Shown: in pieces, positions 1-8,354 of the stretch
Layout: the number at the start of each line of letters is the position of its first letter
Numbering within the stretch: position 1 is the stretch's first letter
Source of the DNA: JBCBDX01 sp039815825
GTDB taxonomy: Bacteria; Pseudomonadota; Alphaproteobacteria; Rhizobiales; Rhizobiaceae
Length of the DNA stretch: 64,000 nt
Reading direction: 5' to 3'
Assembly (NCBI GenBank): GCA_039815825.1
Contig: JBCBYO010000004.1
Location: 1 to 64,000 of the forward strand
Notes under the pieces: model-generated
The model's input: the letters and a program-made list of their open reading frames with translations, nothing else
The model's database searches: none
What the model was told of the DNA's origin: nothing
Translations under genes and position numbers: made by a program

Positions 1-117
1 CAGCCTTACCGCTGCAGCAAGGCCGCCAAAACCTGCGCCAATGACAATTGCGTGCGGCCGAGACGAATTTTGTTTCCCCGTTTTAAAATCGACGGGGTTT
101 TGCGCAATCGTCATCAT
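1..117 (-). CDS. crtI: Phytoene desaturase CrtI, N-terminal fragment (runs off the left edge)
   Basis: Only the first 39 codons lie in the window. They encode a short polar leader followed by HAIVIGAGFGGLAAAVRL, the FAD-binding Rossmann GxGxxG segment typical of carotenoid desaturases. The identification rests on this motif plus position directly after bchO in a bacteriochlorophyll operon. CrtI desaturates phytoene in steps to neurosporene or lycopene. The start at 117 (or the adjacent ATG at 114) overlaps the bchO stop in an ATGA, which suggests translational coupling. In Rhodobacter the bchIDO operon carries crtA and diverges from crtIB, so crtI directly behind bchO is a different layout. 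Another FAD-dependent amine-oxidase-like desaturase (CrtD) cannot be excluded from so short a piece. Confidence 0.75.
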   Translation of the reverse strand, partial: MMTIAQNPVDFKTGKQNSSRPHAIVIGAGFGGLAAAVRL

Positions 118-1019
118 GCCGGCAACTCCTCTGGTGACGCGGCCATGGCGTCGATCCGGTTTGCGATCGTTTCTGGCTCGAATTCATGGATCAGGTGACC
201 GCCTTTGGGCACGGTAAAGAGCGATACCGCGTTAGCCTCTGAGGCTGCCGCACCGGACACCCGCGCGGGCACCATCGCATCATCATCCGTGGCTATCAGC
301 TCGACGGGTAGTTGAAGTTCCGGCAGACGGGCGCGTAACGGTTTCAAGTCCCAGTTGGCCATCATGCCCAACGCCCCAGCTATGTGAGATGATTTTTGCA
401 GTAGGCGGTCGTAGGCCGCCACGTTGATCTTATCGAGCGGTGATCCGGTGTTCTTCAGAAGTGATTTTGCCGGGCTGAAATATCGCGCCTGCCAAGCCAC
501 AGCCGACGGTACAAATGGATTGACGAAAAGCGCTTTTGCCAATGGTGAAAAAATCGCGTTGCCTTCGATTGGTTCAAGGGCTGCGTTGATGCCAACAATG
601 CCCCGGAAACGCTTTTCATCCTCAAGCGCCATCTGCAAAAGGATTGCCGCACCAGCTGAATGGCCAACACCGATTACCGGTGTGATTTTGAGGCTATCAA
701 TCAAGAGGCTAAGAGCGCGCGCCATACCCGGGAGAGTGTAGTGGCGATTGGTTTCGCCGCGTGTAAAACCATGACCGGGCAGGTCAATGAGTGTGACGTG
801 GTACTTTTTCGAGAGGTAAGCCGCCAGTGGCGCCATGGAGTGTGTCGTGCCGCCGGTTCCGTGAACAAGAAGGACTGTAGCGTCAGAACCTGGTTCGCCT
901 ATCTGCTGCACGTGCCACTTGATCGAGCCGCAATTTAAAAAACGGCTTTCATCAGCCAATGGCCAATTTTCGCGCACGTCAGCAAAGTCTTTCGGTGGGC
1001 TGGTTGTTTTTAAGTTCAT
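114..1019 (-). CDS. bchO: BchO, alpha/beta hydrolase of the Mg-chelatase operon
   Basis: A 301-residue alpha/beta-hydrolase. The oxyanion-hole region VHGTGG lies near residue 52 and the nucleophile elbow GHSAG at 119-123 (Ser121). The N-terminal NWPLADESRFLNCGSIKWHVQ region and the length agree with BchO. BchO is always found with bchI and bchD in purple bacteria, but its biochemical role is unsettled; it is listed as a putative magnesium chelatase accessory protein. It overlaps bchD by 4 bases upstream (ATGA) and crtI downstream, so it is the third gene of a bchI-bchD-bchO-crtI operon. It is cytoplasmic, with no signal peptide. The family call is firm because of the context. Confidence 0.9.
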   Translation of the reverse strand: MNLKTTSPPKDFADVRENWPLADESRFLNCGSIKWHVQQIGEPGSDATVLLVHGTGGTTHSMAPLAAYLSKKYHVTLIDLPGHGFTRGETNRHYTLPGMARALSLLIDSLKITPVIGVGHSAGAAILLQMALEDEKRFRGIVGINAALEPIEGNAIFSPLAKALFVNPFVPSAVAWQARYFSPAKSLLKNTGSPLDKINVAAYDRLLQKSSHIAGALGMMANWDLKPLRARLPELQLPVELIATDDDAMVPARVSGAAASEANAVSLFTVPKGGHLIHEFEPETIANRIDAMAASPEELPA

Positions 1020-2797
1020 GGGCCGCCATCCAGTTCGACGTAGCGGCCAATAAGGTTGGACATCGTCTGAGCGTCGGCGCGAGGGAGCGTGCAGTAGTCC
1101 GCGTTCAGCGCATCGGCGAGTTTGGAAGCTGCAGGCCGTGGGCGGCGCGCAATATCGATGATTAAAGATTGAAAATCATCGGCGGCGCATCGCTTTGCAG
1201 CCACAAGTGCTTCATCTCTTGCGGCTTGCTTATCCGGCTCACCGTTCAATGCAATGTTCCCGCGCCCGTCGGTCAGGAAAACAAGAAAAGGCTGCTGGCC
1301 GCGGTTACGTGCGCGGAGCGCTAGAAGATGCGACTGGCACAACGCATCGGCCAAAGGCGTTGGGCCGCCGCCGGGCAGTGACTGGAGACCTTTTTTGGCC
1401 CGAACCAGAGACCTAGTGGGCTCCAATAGCACTTCAGCGCGTTCGCCGCGAAATGAAATAAGCGCCACTTGGTCGCGACGGACATAGCACCGCCCCAGCA
1501 GGATTTCGATGCAGCCCTTGGCTTCGCCCAATCGCTCTAAAGCCGTTGATCCTGACGCATCGACCGCGAAGATCACGGTTGTTTCTGTAGGGTGGTTCAG
1601 CCGCTTAAAGCGGAAATCATCTCGCGTAACGATGAGGCGTTGGCCTGCATGCCAATCATTGCCACGGGCGCGGGCGCGCATCTGCTGCCAGGGGGCAGCT
1701 TGGCGAAGTGTCGCCACTGTGTCTGGCCGTTGTCCATCGAACGCGGGGCGTCGCGATAGGCCCACCGGGCGGCCACGTTTGGCGTTTTTTCGGTTTGCGC
1801 CAGCTTTACCGATCGCGGCGTTGCGCGCCGCCGTCGATCCGGATTTGATTGGGGCCAAGGCTTCCGCCGGTGCCTCCGCAGCCTTGGCGGCGACGATCAT
1901 TTCTTGAAGCGCAGCGAGGTCCAGCGGTTCGTTTTGATCCTCGCTGTTGTTGCTGTCTGGCGGACTTTCTTCTGGATTGGGCTCAGGCTCTGCGTCTTGT
2001 GCTTCGTCGTTTTCCTGTTCTTTCGCCTCGGGATTTAACGCCATGCCCAGCACCAATTCCAGCGCGCACATCAAATGCGTCGGATCTGCCACCGCATTGT
2101 CCTCAAGTGCTGCCAAAGCCCTAACAATCTTCAAAAGTGCGTAGAGTTTTCGGGCGCTTGTAACGTGGAATTGGGCAAGCGCGGTTGCTCCTGCGTCCAT
2201 GATGTTTTCTGACACAACGACTTGATCGGATTTTAGCGTTGTTTCGTCCGCTGGCGGCACAAAAGCTGCATCACGAACCGATACCTGGTGAAGATTCAAT
2301 GAGAGCACCGAACGCTCCGCCAATGCCGTTGGAACACCATCTTCTTGCGGATCGGCTTCACAGAGAAAAATCAGTGTTGGTGCTTTACCATCGTCCAGCG
2401 CTTGAGCCAGTTTGCCAACCAGTGTGGGCGGCAAGCGTTCTGCCATTGGAACAACAAGAATGTCGTTGGCGTTTCTCGTAAAAAGGCCAGCTTCAAATAC
2501 GGGATGGCCGGCAATCAAAGATGCTTCCAGATCAAGGGATTTTTCCAGGCGCGCCGGTGAGAGCTGACCGGGTAGGCGGCTCAGTTTTCGGTTGGGCGCC
2601 ACGAGCGATGCCACAAGGTCGAGCCAGGCGTCTCGCACAGGACCTGGCCCAGCGTTAAGGGTGATCGCGGTACCGGCAAAGCTTGGTGCGCTTATGATCG
2701 CGGCGGCTTTGAGCGCGCGTGTCCAGGCCGGGTTTTCAAATTCGGAGGGTTGAATATATGGCAGGTCGGCCAGAGCCTGTGTGCCGGCATCAAGCAT
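1016..2797 (-). CDS. bchD: Magnesium chelatase subunit D
   Basis: BchD forms the AAA+ I-D motor that drives BchH to insert Mg2+ into protoporphyrin IX, the first committed step of bacteriochlorophyll synthesis. The protein has a degenerate N-terminal AAA-like half without a clear Walker A, a Pro/Glu/Asp-rich acidic linker around the middle, and a C-terminal von Willebrand A domain with a MIDAS motif (VDASGST, then TPLADAL). I start it at the ATG at 2797 (593 residues, MLDAGTQALADLPY). A longer reading from 2869 would overlap bchI by 80 bases with a low-complexity basic leader. With this start the overlap with bchI is 8 bases and with bchO 4 bases, as expected for a coupled operon. Confidence 0.93.
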   Translation of the reverse strand: MLDAGTQALADLPYIQPSEFENPAWTRALKAAAIISAPSFAGTAITLNAGPGPVRDAWLDLVASLVAPNRKLSRLPGQLSPARLEKSLDLEASLIAGHPVFEAGLFTRNANDILVVPMAERLPPTLVGKLAQALDDGKAPTLIFLCEADPQEDGVPTALAERSVLSLNLHQVSVRDAAFVPPADETTLKSDQVVVSENIMDAGATALAQFHVTSARKLYALLKIVRALAALEDNAVADPTHLMCALELVLGMALNPEAKEQENDEAQDAEPEPNPEESPPDSNNSEDQNEPLDLAALQEMIVAAKAAEAPAEALAPIKSGSTAARNAAIGKAGANRKNAKRGRPVGLSRRPAFDGQRPDTVATLRQAAPWQQMRARARGNDWHAGQRLIVTRDDFRFKRLNHPTETTVIFAVDASGSTALERLGEAKGCIEILLGRCYVRRDQVALISFRGERAEVLLEPTRSLVRAKKGLQSLPGGGPTPLADALCQSHLLALRARNRGQQPFLVFLTDGRGNIALNGEPDKQAARDEALVAAKRCAADDFQSLIIDIARRPRPAASKLADALNADYCTLPRADAQTMSNLIGRYVELDGGP

Positions 2798-3896
2798 GCC
2801 CGTAGGTCTTGGTATCGGGTTTTTGGTCGAAGTCGGCGTTTTGAGTGTTCGCTTCTTCTGACAGGGCAAAGACTGTTTTGACGGCGCGCTCTACACGCAC
2901 GCCTGATCCGGCGTCATCGAGTGGGTCACGCCGGAGGCGATGCGATAGCGCCAATGGCGCCGAATTCATGACATCTTGCTCATCCACGATGTCGCGGGCG
3001 CCCATAGCGGCCATCACACGCGCTGTGCGCATCAATGTTAGCTCGCCACGGAGACCATCGACTCCCAGCTTGAGGCAGAGTTCGGAGATCTTTTCCAGAA
3101 CCTCATCAGGTATTTCCACACTCTCCAATCGGGCGCGTGCCGAGAGCACACTGTCGTGGATCGAGCGATTGGCTTTCGCCCAAGTTGCGCAAAAACGTGC
3201 CGGGTCTCTATCGAACAAATCACGCCGCTTGATGACTTCCACGCGCTCTTTCACGCTTTTGGGCGATGAAACAGTAATGGAGATCCCGAAGCGATCCAGT
3301 AGTTGTGGGCGCAGTTCGCCTTCTTCGGGGTTGCCGCTGCCGACCAGGACAAATCGAGCAGGATGTCGAACGCTCAACCCTTCCCGTTCAACCACATTCC
3401 AGCCCGAAGCGGCCACGTCGAGGAGTAGGTCGACAATATGATCTTCCAGCAGGTTCACTTCGTCGATGTAGAGAAACCCGCGGTGTGCATTGGCCAATAG
3501 TCCCGGCTCAAATGCTTTTTCGCCAGCTGCTAATGCTCTCTCAAGATCCAGGGCGCCGCATACGCGATCCTCAGTTGCCCCCAAGGGCAGATCGACAACC
3601 GGTGCATTTATATGAATGGTTTTGACAGGCTCGCTGCCGTCCTTCGGATTGCAAATCCGGCAAACGTCGACGGGCTTGCTCGGATCGCAATTATATTGGC
3701 AGCCTGCGCGAACCTCGATCTCGGGCAATAACGCTGCAAGAGCGCGGATCGCTGTGGTTTTGCCGGTACCACGGTCGCCAAAAGCGAGCACGCCGCCCAA
3801 GGTCGGATCGATCGCGGCCATGAGCAAAGCGCGCTTCAGCTCATCCTGCCCTACAATGGCAGCGAATGGGAATATGTCGTCCATGTGTGTCACCAT
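2790..3896 (-). CDS. bchI: Magnesium chelatase ATPase subunit I
   Basis: AAA+ ATPase subunit of Mg-chelatase, which forms hexamers with BchD to power Mg2+ insertion. Walker A GDRGTGKT is at residues 40-47, followed by the family insert with the CQYNCDP segment and CRICNP. Walker B is in FLYIDEVNLL, and the sensor 1 region is VLVGSGNPEEGELRPQLLDRFG. The length of 368 is slightly above the usual 330-350 because of the C-terminal tail. Either ATG at 3896 or ATG at 3884 (MDDIFPF) could be the start. The TGT-N12-ACA palindrome ends 5 bases upstream of the first one, which makes the second a reasonable alternative. First gene of the bchI-bchD-bchO-crtI operon. Confidence 0.95.
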   Translation of the reverse strand: MVTHMDDIFPFAAIVGQDELKRALLMAAIDPTLGGVLAFGDRGTGKTTAIRALAALLPEIEVRAGCQYNCDPSKPVDVCRICNPKDGSEPVKTIHINAPVVDLPLGATEDRVCGALDLERALAAGEKAFEPGLLANAHRGFLYIDEVNLLEDHIVDLLLDVAASGWNVVEREGLSVRHPARFVLVGSGNPEEGELRPQLLDRFGISITVSSPKSVKERVEVIKRRDLFDRDPARFCATWAKANRSIHDSVLSARARLESVEIPDEVLEKISELCLKLGVDGLRGELTLMRTARVMAAMGARDIVDEQDVMNSAPLALSHRLRRDPLDDAGSGVRVERAVKTVFALSEEANTQNADFDQKPDTKTYGHA

Positions 3897-3900
3897 TAAG

Positions 3901-3918
3901 TGTCAATTATAGTTGACA
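3901..3918. promoter_or_regulatory. PpsR/CrtJ-type binding palindrome
   Basis: TGTCAATTATAGTTGACA matches the TGT-N12-ACA consensus of PpsR/CrtJ, the redox- and light-responsive repressor of photosynthesis genes. The flanking bases extend it (G at 3900, C at 3919). It sits between bchI and the divergent AerR/PpaA-like gene, and it contains a TTGACA hexamer on each strand, so a repressor here could cover a -35 box on either side. It is the only full match I noticed in this part of the window. The site is seen in the sequence; the binding protein is inferred from the neighbouring genes. Confidence 0.8.
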
Positions 3919-4082
3919 CCGAGCCGAATGCAATGGGCTAACTGCGACAAAACTAGATGTTTTTTACGCTTGAGATGACTCGGCGAAATTTACCACCATT
4001 CGGTCTTGTTTGTCGTCTCGATACCTCATTTGTGCTATTTTTTTTAGCGGAGGGGGCCCCATGGTTGGGCCTTGGAGGCGAT

Positions 4083-4922
4083 ATGACAGGGCACCGGGAC
4101 GATCCGGCTGCACCTAAGCGCAGCCGCGATGCAAAGGCCGTTGGCTCTGAAGGGTCACTCGGCAACGGGAAAGCTGCGGACAATTTTTCCAACAAGCAAG
4201 CCCTTGAGCGCGCCATTCGCGATCACGTTGTGCCCTCGGTTGGGGCGTCCGAAGCGGCGCATCAAATCCCCGACTTGGATGCTCCGACATTGTTTAAGTA
4301 CGTCGTCGATGGGGACGAAGGTCAGCTTAAAAAAGTCGTCCCCTTGTTGTTGAAGCACAATGTGACGTTTGAAGACTTCCACGACGCTTTGCTGCAGCCT
4401 GTTTTTGAGTTGATGCAGGAAGGTTGGCACTCCGACAAGCTAGATTTTTTAACCGTCGATTTGGCAACAGCGCGCATGCAAATGATCTGCAACGCGTTGG
4501 TGCATCATCGATTAAAGCTGCGCAAAGATGGCTCTGACACCGGCCCAACGGTGTTGATTGCCCAGTGTTCAGATGATGCGCATACGATGGGCCTGAGCGT
4601 CGTGCGCGCGTTTTTCACGGATGCGGGTTGGGACGTGGATGGCGGGGCTCATGTATCGCCACGCGCCGGTCTGTTCGAGACACTTGGCACGTCCGATTAT
4701 GATTTGTTGGCATTGTCGAGCGGGCGGGAGAACAAAGAGGCGGTTGCAAGCGTGATCGAGCGCGTTCGCCAGGTTTCTATGAATTCGGGTCTAACTATTT
4801 GCCTTGGTGGCCCTTCGGTGCGCGACGAGTTGGGCCAATTTGATCGGGTGGGCGCTGATGTGGTCGTGGGGTCTGCTTCTGAAGCCGTTGCAGGTGCGCA
4901 GACGATCATGCAGGCGCACTAA
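4083..4922 (+). CDS. aerR: AerR/PpaA-like cobalamin-binding photosynthesis regulator
   Basis: A protein of about 279 residues with a C-terminal B12-binding Rossmann domain. The cobalamin-ligand motif DxHxxG is present as Asp165-Ala-His167-Thr-Met-Gly170, in LIAQCSDDAHTMG. The preceding helical part (residues about 70-140) resembles the B12 cap domain: Trp115 is there, but the Glu-His pair of the Wx9EH motif known from light-sensing B12 proteins is not obvious. AerR/PpaA proteins modulate PpsR/CrtJ activity on photosynthesis promoters, and the position next to a PpsR box and bchI fits. I chose ATG 4083 because GGAGG lies 4 bases upstream; an in-frame ATG at 3957 would add 42 atypical residues. 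Its stop overlaps the convergent allA by 4 bases. A generic B12-domain sensor is the alternative. Confidence 0.75.
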   Translation: MTGHRDDPAAPKRSRDAKAVGSEGSLGNGKAADNFSNKQALERAIRDHVVPSVGASEAAHQIPDLDAPTLFKYVVDGDEGQLKKVVPLLLKHNVTFEDFHDALLQPVFELMQEGWHSDKLDFLTVDLATARMQMICNALVHHRLKLRKDGSDTGPTVLIAQCSDDAHTMGLSVVRAFFTDAGWDVDGGAHVSPRAGLFETLGTSDYDLLALSSGRENKEAVASVIERVRQVSMNSGLTICLGGPSVRDELGQFDRVGADVVVGSASEAVAGAQTIMQAH

Positions 4923-5425
4923 GTCGTTTTACCGACAGCGACCTCAATGGGTGTTTCGAACCAGAATTCCTCGAGATTTGGCTCGTCTCCGATACGGTCG
5001 ATGACCGCAAAAAGCCCGGGGGCAGCCAAAGGTGTCAGCACCCCGTGCCAGACATTGGCATGGAAATTTATCGCTTGGCCCGGTGTCGTTAGGAAAGCGA
5101 TCGGATCACCGGGTTTTCCATCATCATCGGGTGCGACGATGACGAGAAACGGATTTTGGGTCATTGGCACGAAGCACTGGCTTCCCAGTGGATGCCGTTC
5201 AACCATATCGAGCAAATATGGCAAGGCCCGAGGTTGCGCGTTGAACAAAGATACGCCCAAACGTCCACTGCCACCTTCTGCCAATTGCAGCTGCGCACGG
5301 TCATGAAACCGGCCACACATGCCTTGGTTGATGATCTTGTCGGGCTCACCGTCGCAGTCCAAAACATCGCCAAAGGGCGCAAATGCGTCCGCGGATAGGG
5401 GGTTGGTCTCGATGCGTGTGACCAT
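4919..5425 (-). CDS. allA: Ureidoglycolate lyase AllA
   Basis: 168 residues, the normal size for AllA, a cupin-fold enzyme that splits ureidoglycolate into glyoxylate and urea. Family landmarks are the N-terminal AFAPFGDVLD, the central HPLGSQCFVPM segment, and the metal/active-site neighbourhood FHANVWHGVLTPL. It is the last step of the purine-ring route encoded by the next genes. The start codon overlaps the stop of alc by one base, and the gene ends 4 bases inside the convergent AerR-like gene, leaving no room for a separate terminator between the purine and photosynthesis clusters. Confidence 0.92.
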   Translation of the reverse strand: MVTRIETNPLSADAFAPFGDVLDCDGEPDKIINQGMCGRFHDRAQLQLAEGGSGRLGVSLFNAQPRALPYLLDMVERHPLGSQCFVPMTQNPFLVIVAPDDDGKPGDPIAFLTTPGQAINFHANVWHGVLTPLAAPGLFAVIDRIGDEPNLEEFWFETPIEVAVGKTT

Positions 5426-6438
5426 CAGTCCGCTATGCCGAAGAAACGCAGGCGGCTGACCCCGCCATCGGGATACATGTTGAAACGCACATGCGTCACC
5501 AATCCGAGATCTTCAAAATCCTCAAAGACGTGCTCGGAGTTGGCCGTCAGTTTTTGCTGCGGCATGAGCTCCTTCCAAAACATGGAGTCAGTGACCAAGG
5601 CTTCGGAGAGCAGATCACCGAAATTGATCATATCGGCCGCTTGTATGGAGCAGCGATCCGGGAAATTGCCTTTGAAGTGTAATGTATCGACAACAGCGCG
5701 ATGGATCCGGCCGCGCGCGCCGAGTGCGATGATAATCCAATCATAACCGGGTTCACGGCGACGGCGCGTTTCCCATGCATCGCCCATATTGTGGGCGCGT
5801 CCAGGCGCCAAAATGCGCTCGTAGGTACCATAGTGGGCGTCTGAATAGGCAAGGATGCGGCCACCATTCAAGCTCGCGGCCAAATCGATCTCTTTGCCAC
5901 GCAGGGAAGGATCAAGTTCCGGCACCCCGTAAACCCGAAGCCGGGCGACGCCGCCATCGGGAAAGATGTGAATTTTCAAATGCGTCCAGCTTTCAAAGTT
6001 CTCGCAAGCGAAAAAATGATGGTTGCTGGCCGAAAGTGGCTTGTGGTTCAGGATCTTTACCCAGCGGCTTGTTTCGTCTGGGTCACCATCCGGGCAATAT
6101 GTTGCTTCGATTTTGCAGGCAGGCGCATAGTTGCCCGTGAAATGAGCTGTGTCGACGTCAAAACCGAGGATCCGACCCGGTGCAGCGAGCTTGATTACTG
6201 CATGATCATGACCGCCATCGCGTCGGCGGCGTGTTTCCCAGCCGTCCATCCATTTGCCGTTTTCGTCAAAACGGTCTGGGTAAAATACCGGTGGAGCATC
6301 ATGCAGCATCCGTTCAAGTGGTGCGAAAAACTGGTCGGTTGCATAAACTGGTTTTGCGCCAAGACCTGCCGACGCAAGGTTAATGCCCGTTCTGACAAAA
6401 AGTGGTTTGTTAGGTTCCAATGACTCAATGGTCGGCAT
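5425..6438 (-). CDS. alc: Allantoicase
   Basis: 337-residue allantoicase that hydrolyses allantoate to ureidoglycolate and urea. It is made of two tandem jelly-roll repeats. The duplicated sequence is visible as DGWETRRRRDGGHDHAVIKLAAPGRI near residue 70 and GDAWETRRRREPGYDWIIIALGARGRI near residue 220, each followed by a VxTxHFxGN strand and later by HxxxxxxPDGGVxRLR. The N-terminus (NLASAGLGAKPVYATDQFFAP) is also family-typical. It follows puuE-uraD by 12 bases and overlaps allA by 1 base, so the three are one operon that reads uric-acid degradation from allantoin downwards. Confidence 0.95.
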   Translation of the reverse strand: MPTIESLEPNKPLFVRTGINLASAGLGAKPVYATDQFFAPLERMLHDAPPVFYPDRFDENGKWMDGWETRRRRDGGHDHAVIKLAAPGRILGFDVDTAHFTGNYAPACKIEATYCPDGDPDETSRWVKILNHKPLSASNHHFFACENFESWTHLKIHIFPDGGVARLRVYGVPELDPSLRGKEIDLAASLNGGRILAYSDAHYGTYERILAPGRAHNMGDAWETRRRREPGYDWIIIALGARGRIHRAVVDTLHFKGNFPDRCSIQAADMINFGDLLSEALVTDSMFWKELMPQQKLTANSEHVFEDFEDLGLVTHVRFNMYPDGGVSRLRFFGIAD

Positions 6439-6450
6439 GTTGTTCTCTTA

Positions 6451-7878
6451 TCATTCGGGAAGAAAGGACTGAAGGCGCAAATAGGCGATGCGTTCGACCT
6501 GTCGGCAGGCTTCTTCAAATTCCACTTCCGTGTCGTTTTCAATGCGTTGTTGGAATGCGGTCAGGATTCCCGCCTTATCATGGTCACGTACAGCGATAAT
6601 GAAGGGGAAATTATGTTTTTCCGTGTAGGCGGTGTTGAGCTTGGTAAAGGCTTCGCGTTCGTCGTCGGTCAATGCGTCAAGGCCGGCGGATGCCTGTTCT
6701 GATGTCGATTCAGCGGTCAGGCGTTTCGCCGCGGCCAGTTTCCCGGCCAAATCAGGGTGGGCGTTGAGCACGTCCAATCGCTCCTGGTCACTGGCAATGC
6801 GAAATTGGCGTGTCAGCGCACTGTGAAGACCGGTTGCGGTATCGTGGGCCGTACCCAGTTCCCCAGCAAAGGCCCGCTCTGCGATCCATGGGGAGTGCTC
6901 GAAAATCGAGCCGTAAGCGCCGACAAACTCAGATTTGCCCATTGCCGAAGGACGAGTTTCTTGTGCTGGCGGAAAGTGCTCATGCCAATGCCGGGCAATA
7001 TCTATACGGCGCGCGAACCAGACGCCGCTATGGGCCAAAGCGTGATGGATGAAGCGTTTCAATGCCTGTATGCGCCCGGGTCGACCAACAAGCCGGCAGT
7101 GCAGCCCAATTGACATGATCTTGGCTTGGCCGTGACAACCCTCTTCGTAGAGAGCGTCGAAGGTGTCGCGCAAATAAGCCTCGAATTGATCGCCTGCATT
7201 AAAGCCTTGCGGGGTCGCAAAGCGCATGTCGTTACAGTCGAGCGTATAGGGAACGATGAGTTGGTTCTTCCCTTCATGATGATGCCAATAGGGCAAGTCA
7301 TCGGCGTATGAATCAGCGCAGTAAAGGAAGCCGCCTTCTTCGGTAACCAAATCGACCGTATTGACCGAACAGCGCCCGGTGTACCAGCCCAACGGGCGCG
7401 ATCCCGTCACCGCCTCATGCAAGGCAATGGCCTGCTGGAGATGCGCACGTTCATCTTCGGGCAGAAAATCCTTGTACTCGATCCATTTCAGCCCGTGAGA
7501 TGCGATTTCCCAATCGCTATCCAGCATGGCTTTGACCTGCGTTGGTGACCTGGCGAGTGCCTCGGCAACGCCATACACGGTCACCGGAATGCTGTGCTCC
7601 TCAAACAGGCGATGCAAACGCCAGAAGCCGGCGCGTGCGCCATATTCGTAGATAGATTCCATGTTCCAGTGACGTTGGCCGTGCCAAGCCTGTGCCCCAA
7701 CGATTTCGGACAAAAACGCTTCGGAAGCTGCGTCACCATGTAGAATATTGTTTTCGCCGCCTTCCTCATAGTTGACGACAAACTGGACCGCAATTTTCGC
7801 ATCACCCGGCCATTTCGGATCGGGTGGGTTTGCGCCATAGCCAAGCATGTCGCGCGGGTAGCGATTTGCGTGCGTCAT
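6451..7878 (-). CDS. puuE: Allantoinase PuuE fused to OHCU decarboxylase UraD
   Basis: A fusion of about 475 residues. The first 300 or so are a polysaccharide-deacetylase-like allantoinase (PuuE): YPRDMLGYG, VNYEEGGE, EIASHGLKWIEY and GLHCRLVGRPGR. The last 160 or so are 2-oxo-4-hydroxy-4-carboxy-5-ureidoimidazoline decarboxylase: the catalytic-His segment HPDLAGKL, then TSEQASAGLD and KHNFPFIIAV. One polypeptide would thus make S-allantoin and open it to allantoate. This fusion is known in alphaproteobacteria. I prefer ATG 7878 (MTHANRYPRD), which has AGGAAAA upstream; ATG 7914 would add 12 residues without a ribosome site. It is divergent from uraH and first of the puuE-alc-allA operon. 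Confidence 0.93.
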   Translation of the reverse strand: MTHANRYPRDMLGYGANPPDPKWPGDAKIAVQFVVNYEEGGENNILHGDAASEAFLSEIVGAQAWHGQRHWNMESIYEYGARAGFWRLHRLFEEHSIPVTVYGVAEALARSPTQVKAMLDSDWEIASHGLKWIEYKDFLPEDERAHLQQAIALHEAVTGSRPLGWYTGRCSVNTVDLVTEEGGFLYCADSYADDLPYWHHHEGKNQLIVPYTLDCNDMRFATPQGFNAGDQFEAYLRDTFDALYEEGCHGQAKIMSIGLHCRLVGRPGRIQALKRFIHHALAHSGVWFARRIDIARHWHEHFPPAQETRPSAMGKSEFVGAYGSIFEHSPWIAERAFAGELGTAHDTATGLHSALTRQFRIASDQERLDVLNAHPDLAGKLAAAKRLTAESTSEQASAGLDALTDDEREAFTKLNTAYTEKHNFPFIIAVRDHDKAGILTAFQQRIENDTEVEFEEACRQVERIAYLRLQSFLPE

Positions 7879-7980
7879 TGAGTTTTCCTGAGCGTGCGAT
7901 GTTACGCTTGACATCGCGGCAGATCATCACAGGGTAAAGGCAATCTTTGTGCAGTGCAAGCAAGTGCGTGAGGGCATCAA

Positions 7981-8343
7981 ATGGCGGATGGCGGATTTTT
8001 AACAACACATGTGTTGGACACTGCACGAGGGCTGCCGGCGGCCGGTATCGAAATTATTCTTTATCGTGTCAGCGGTAACAGCCACAAAAAAATTGCGACA
8101 ACAGTGACGAATGATGATGGCAGAACAGACTCACCGATTTTGCCGACCGATAAGTTCGCTGTCGGTCAGTATGAGCTGATTTTCTTCGCGGGAGACTATC
8201 TTCGCGCGAACGGGTTAGCGGAAGAAGACACGCTTTTCCTTGACCAAATACCCATTCGGTTTGGCATCAATGATGCCTCTTCACACTATCATGTGCCGCT
8301 TTTGCTCTCGCCCTATGGCTACTCAACCTATCGCGGCAGTTAG
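7981..8343 (+). CDS. uraH: 5-Hydroxyisourate hydrolase (transthyretin-like)
   Basis: 120 residues with the hallmarks of bacterial transthyretin-like HIU hydrolase: N-terminal LTTHVLDTARG containing the first active-site His, and the C-terminal tetrapeptide YRGS that defines the enzyme rather than transthyretin. It converts 5-hydroxyisourate, the product of urate oxidation, to OHCU, which feeds the UraD domain encoded on the other strand. The start ATG follows GAGGG by 6 bases. It lies 11 bases before puuD, the urate oxidase, so the two form an operon divergent from puuE-alc-allA. No signal peptide is seen, so it probably acts in the cytoplasm. Confidence 0.95.
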   Translation: MADGGFLTTHVLDTARGLPAAGIEIILYRVSGNSHKKIATTVTNDDGRTDSPILPTDKFAVGQYELIFFAGDYLRANGLAEEDTLFLDQIPIRFGINDASSHYHVPLLLSPYGYSTYRGS

Positions 8344-8354
8344 GAATATCGAGC

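Noticed and set aside
2798..2869. N-terminal extension of BchD
   Set aside because: Would overlap bchI by 80 bases and adds a low-complexity basic leader; ATG 2797 is the usual coupled start.
2845..3441. 198-residue open frame antisense to bchI
   Set aside because: Ser/Arg-rich translation with no domain; it mirrors a well-supported gene.
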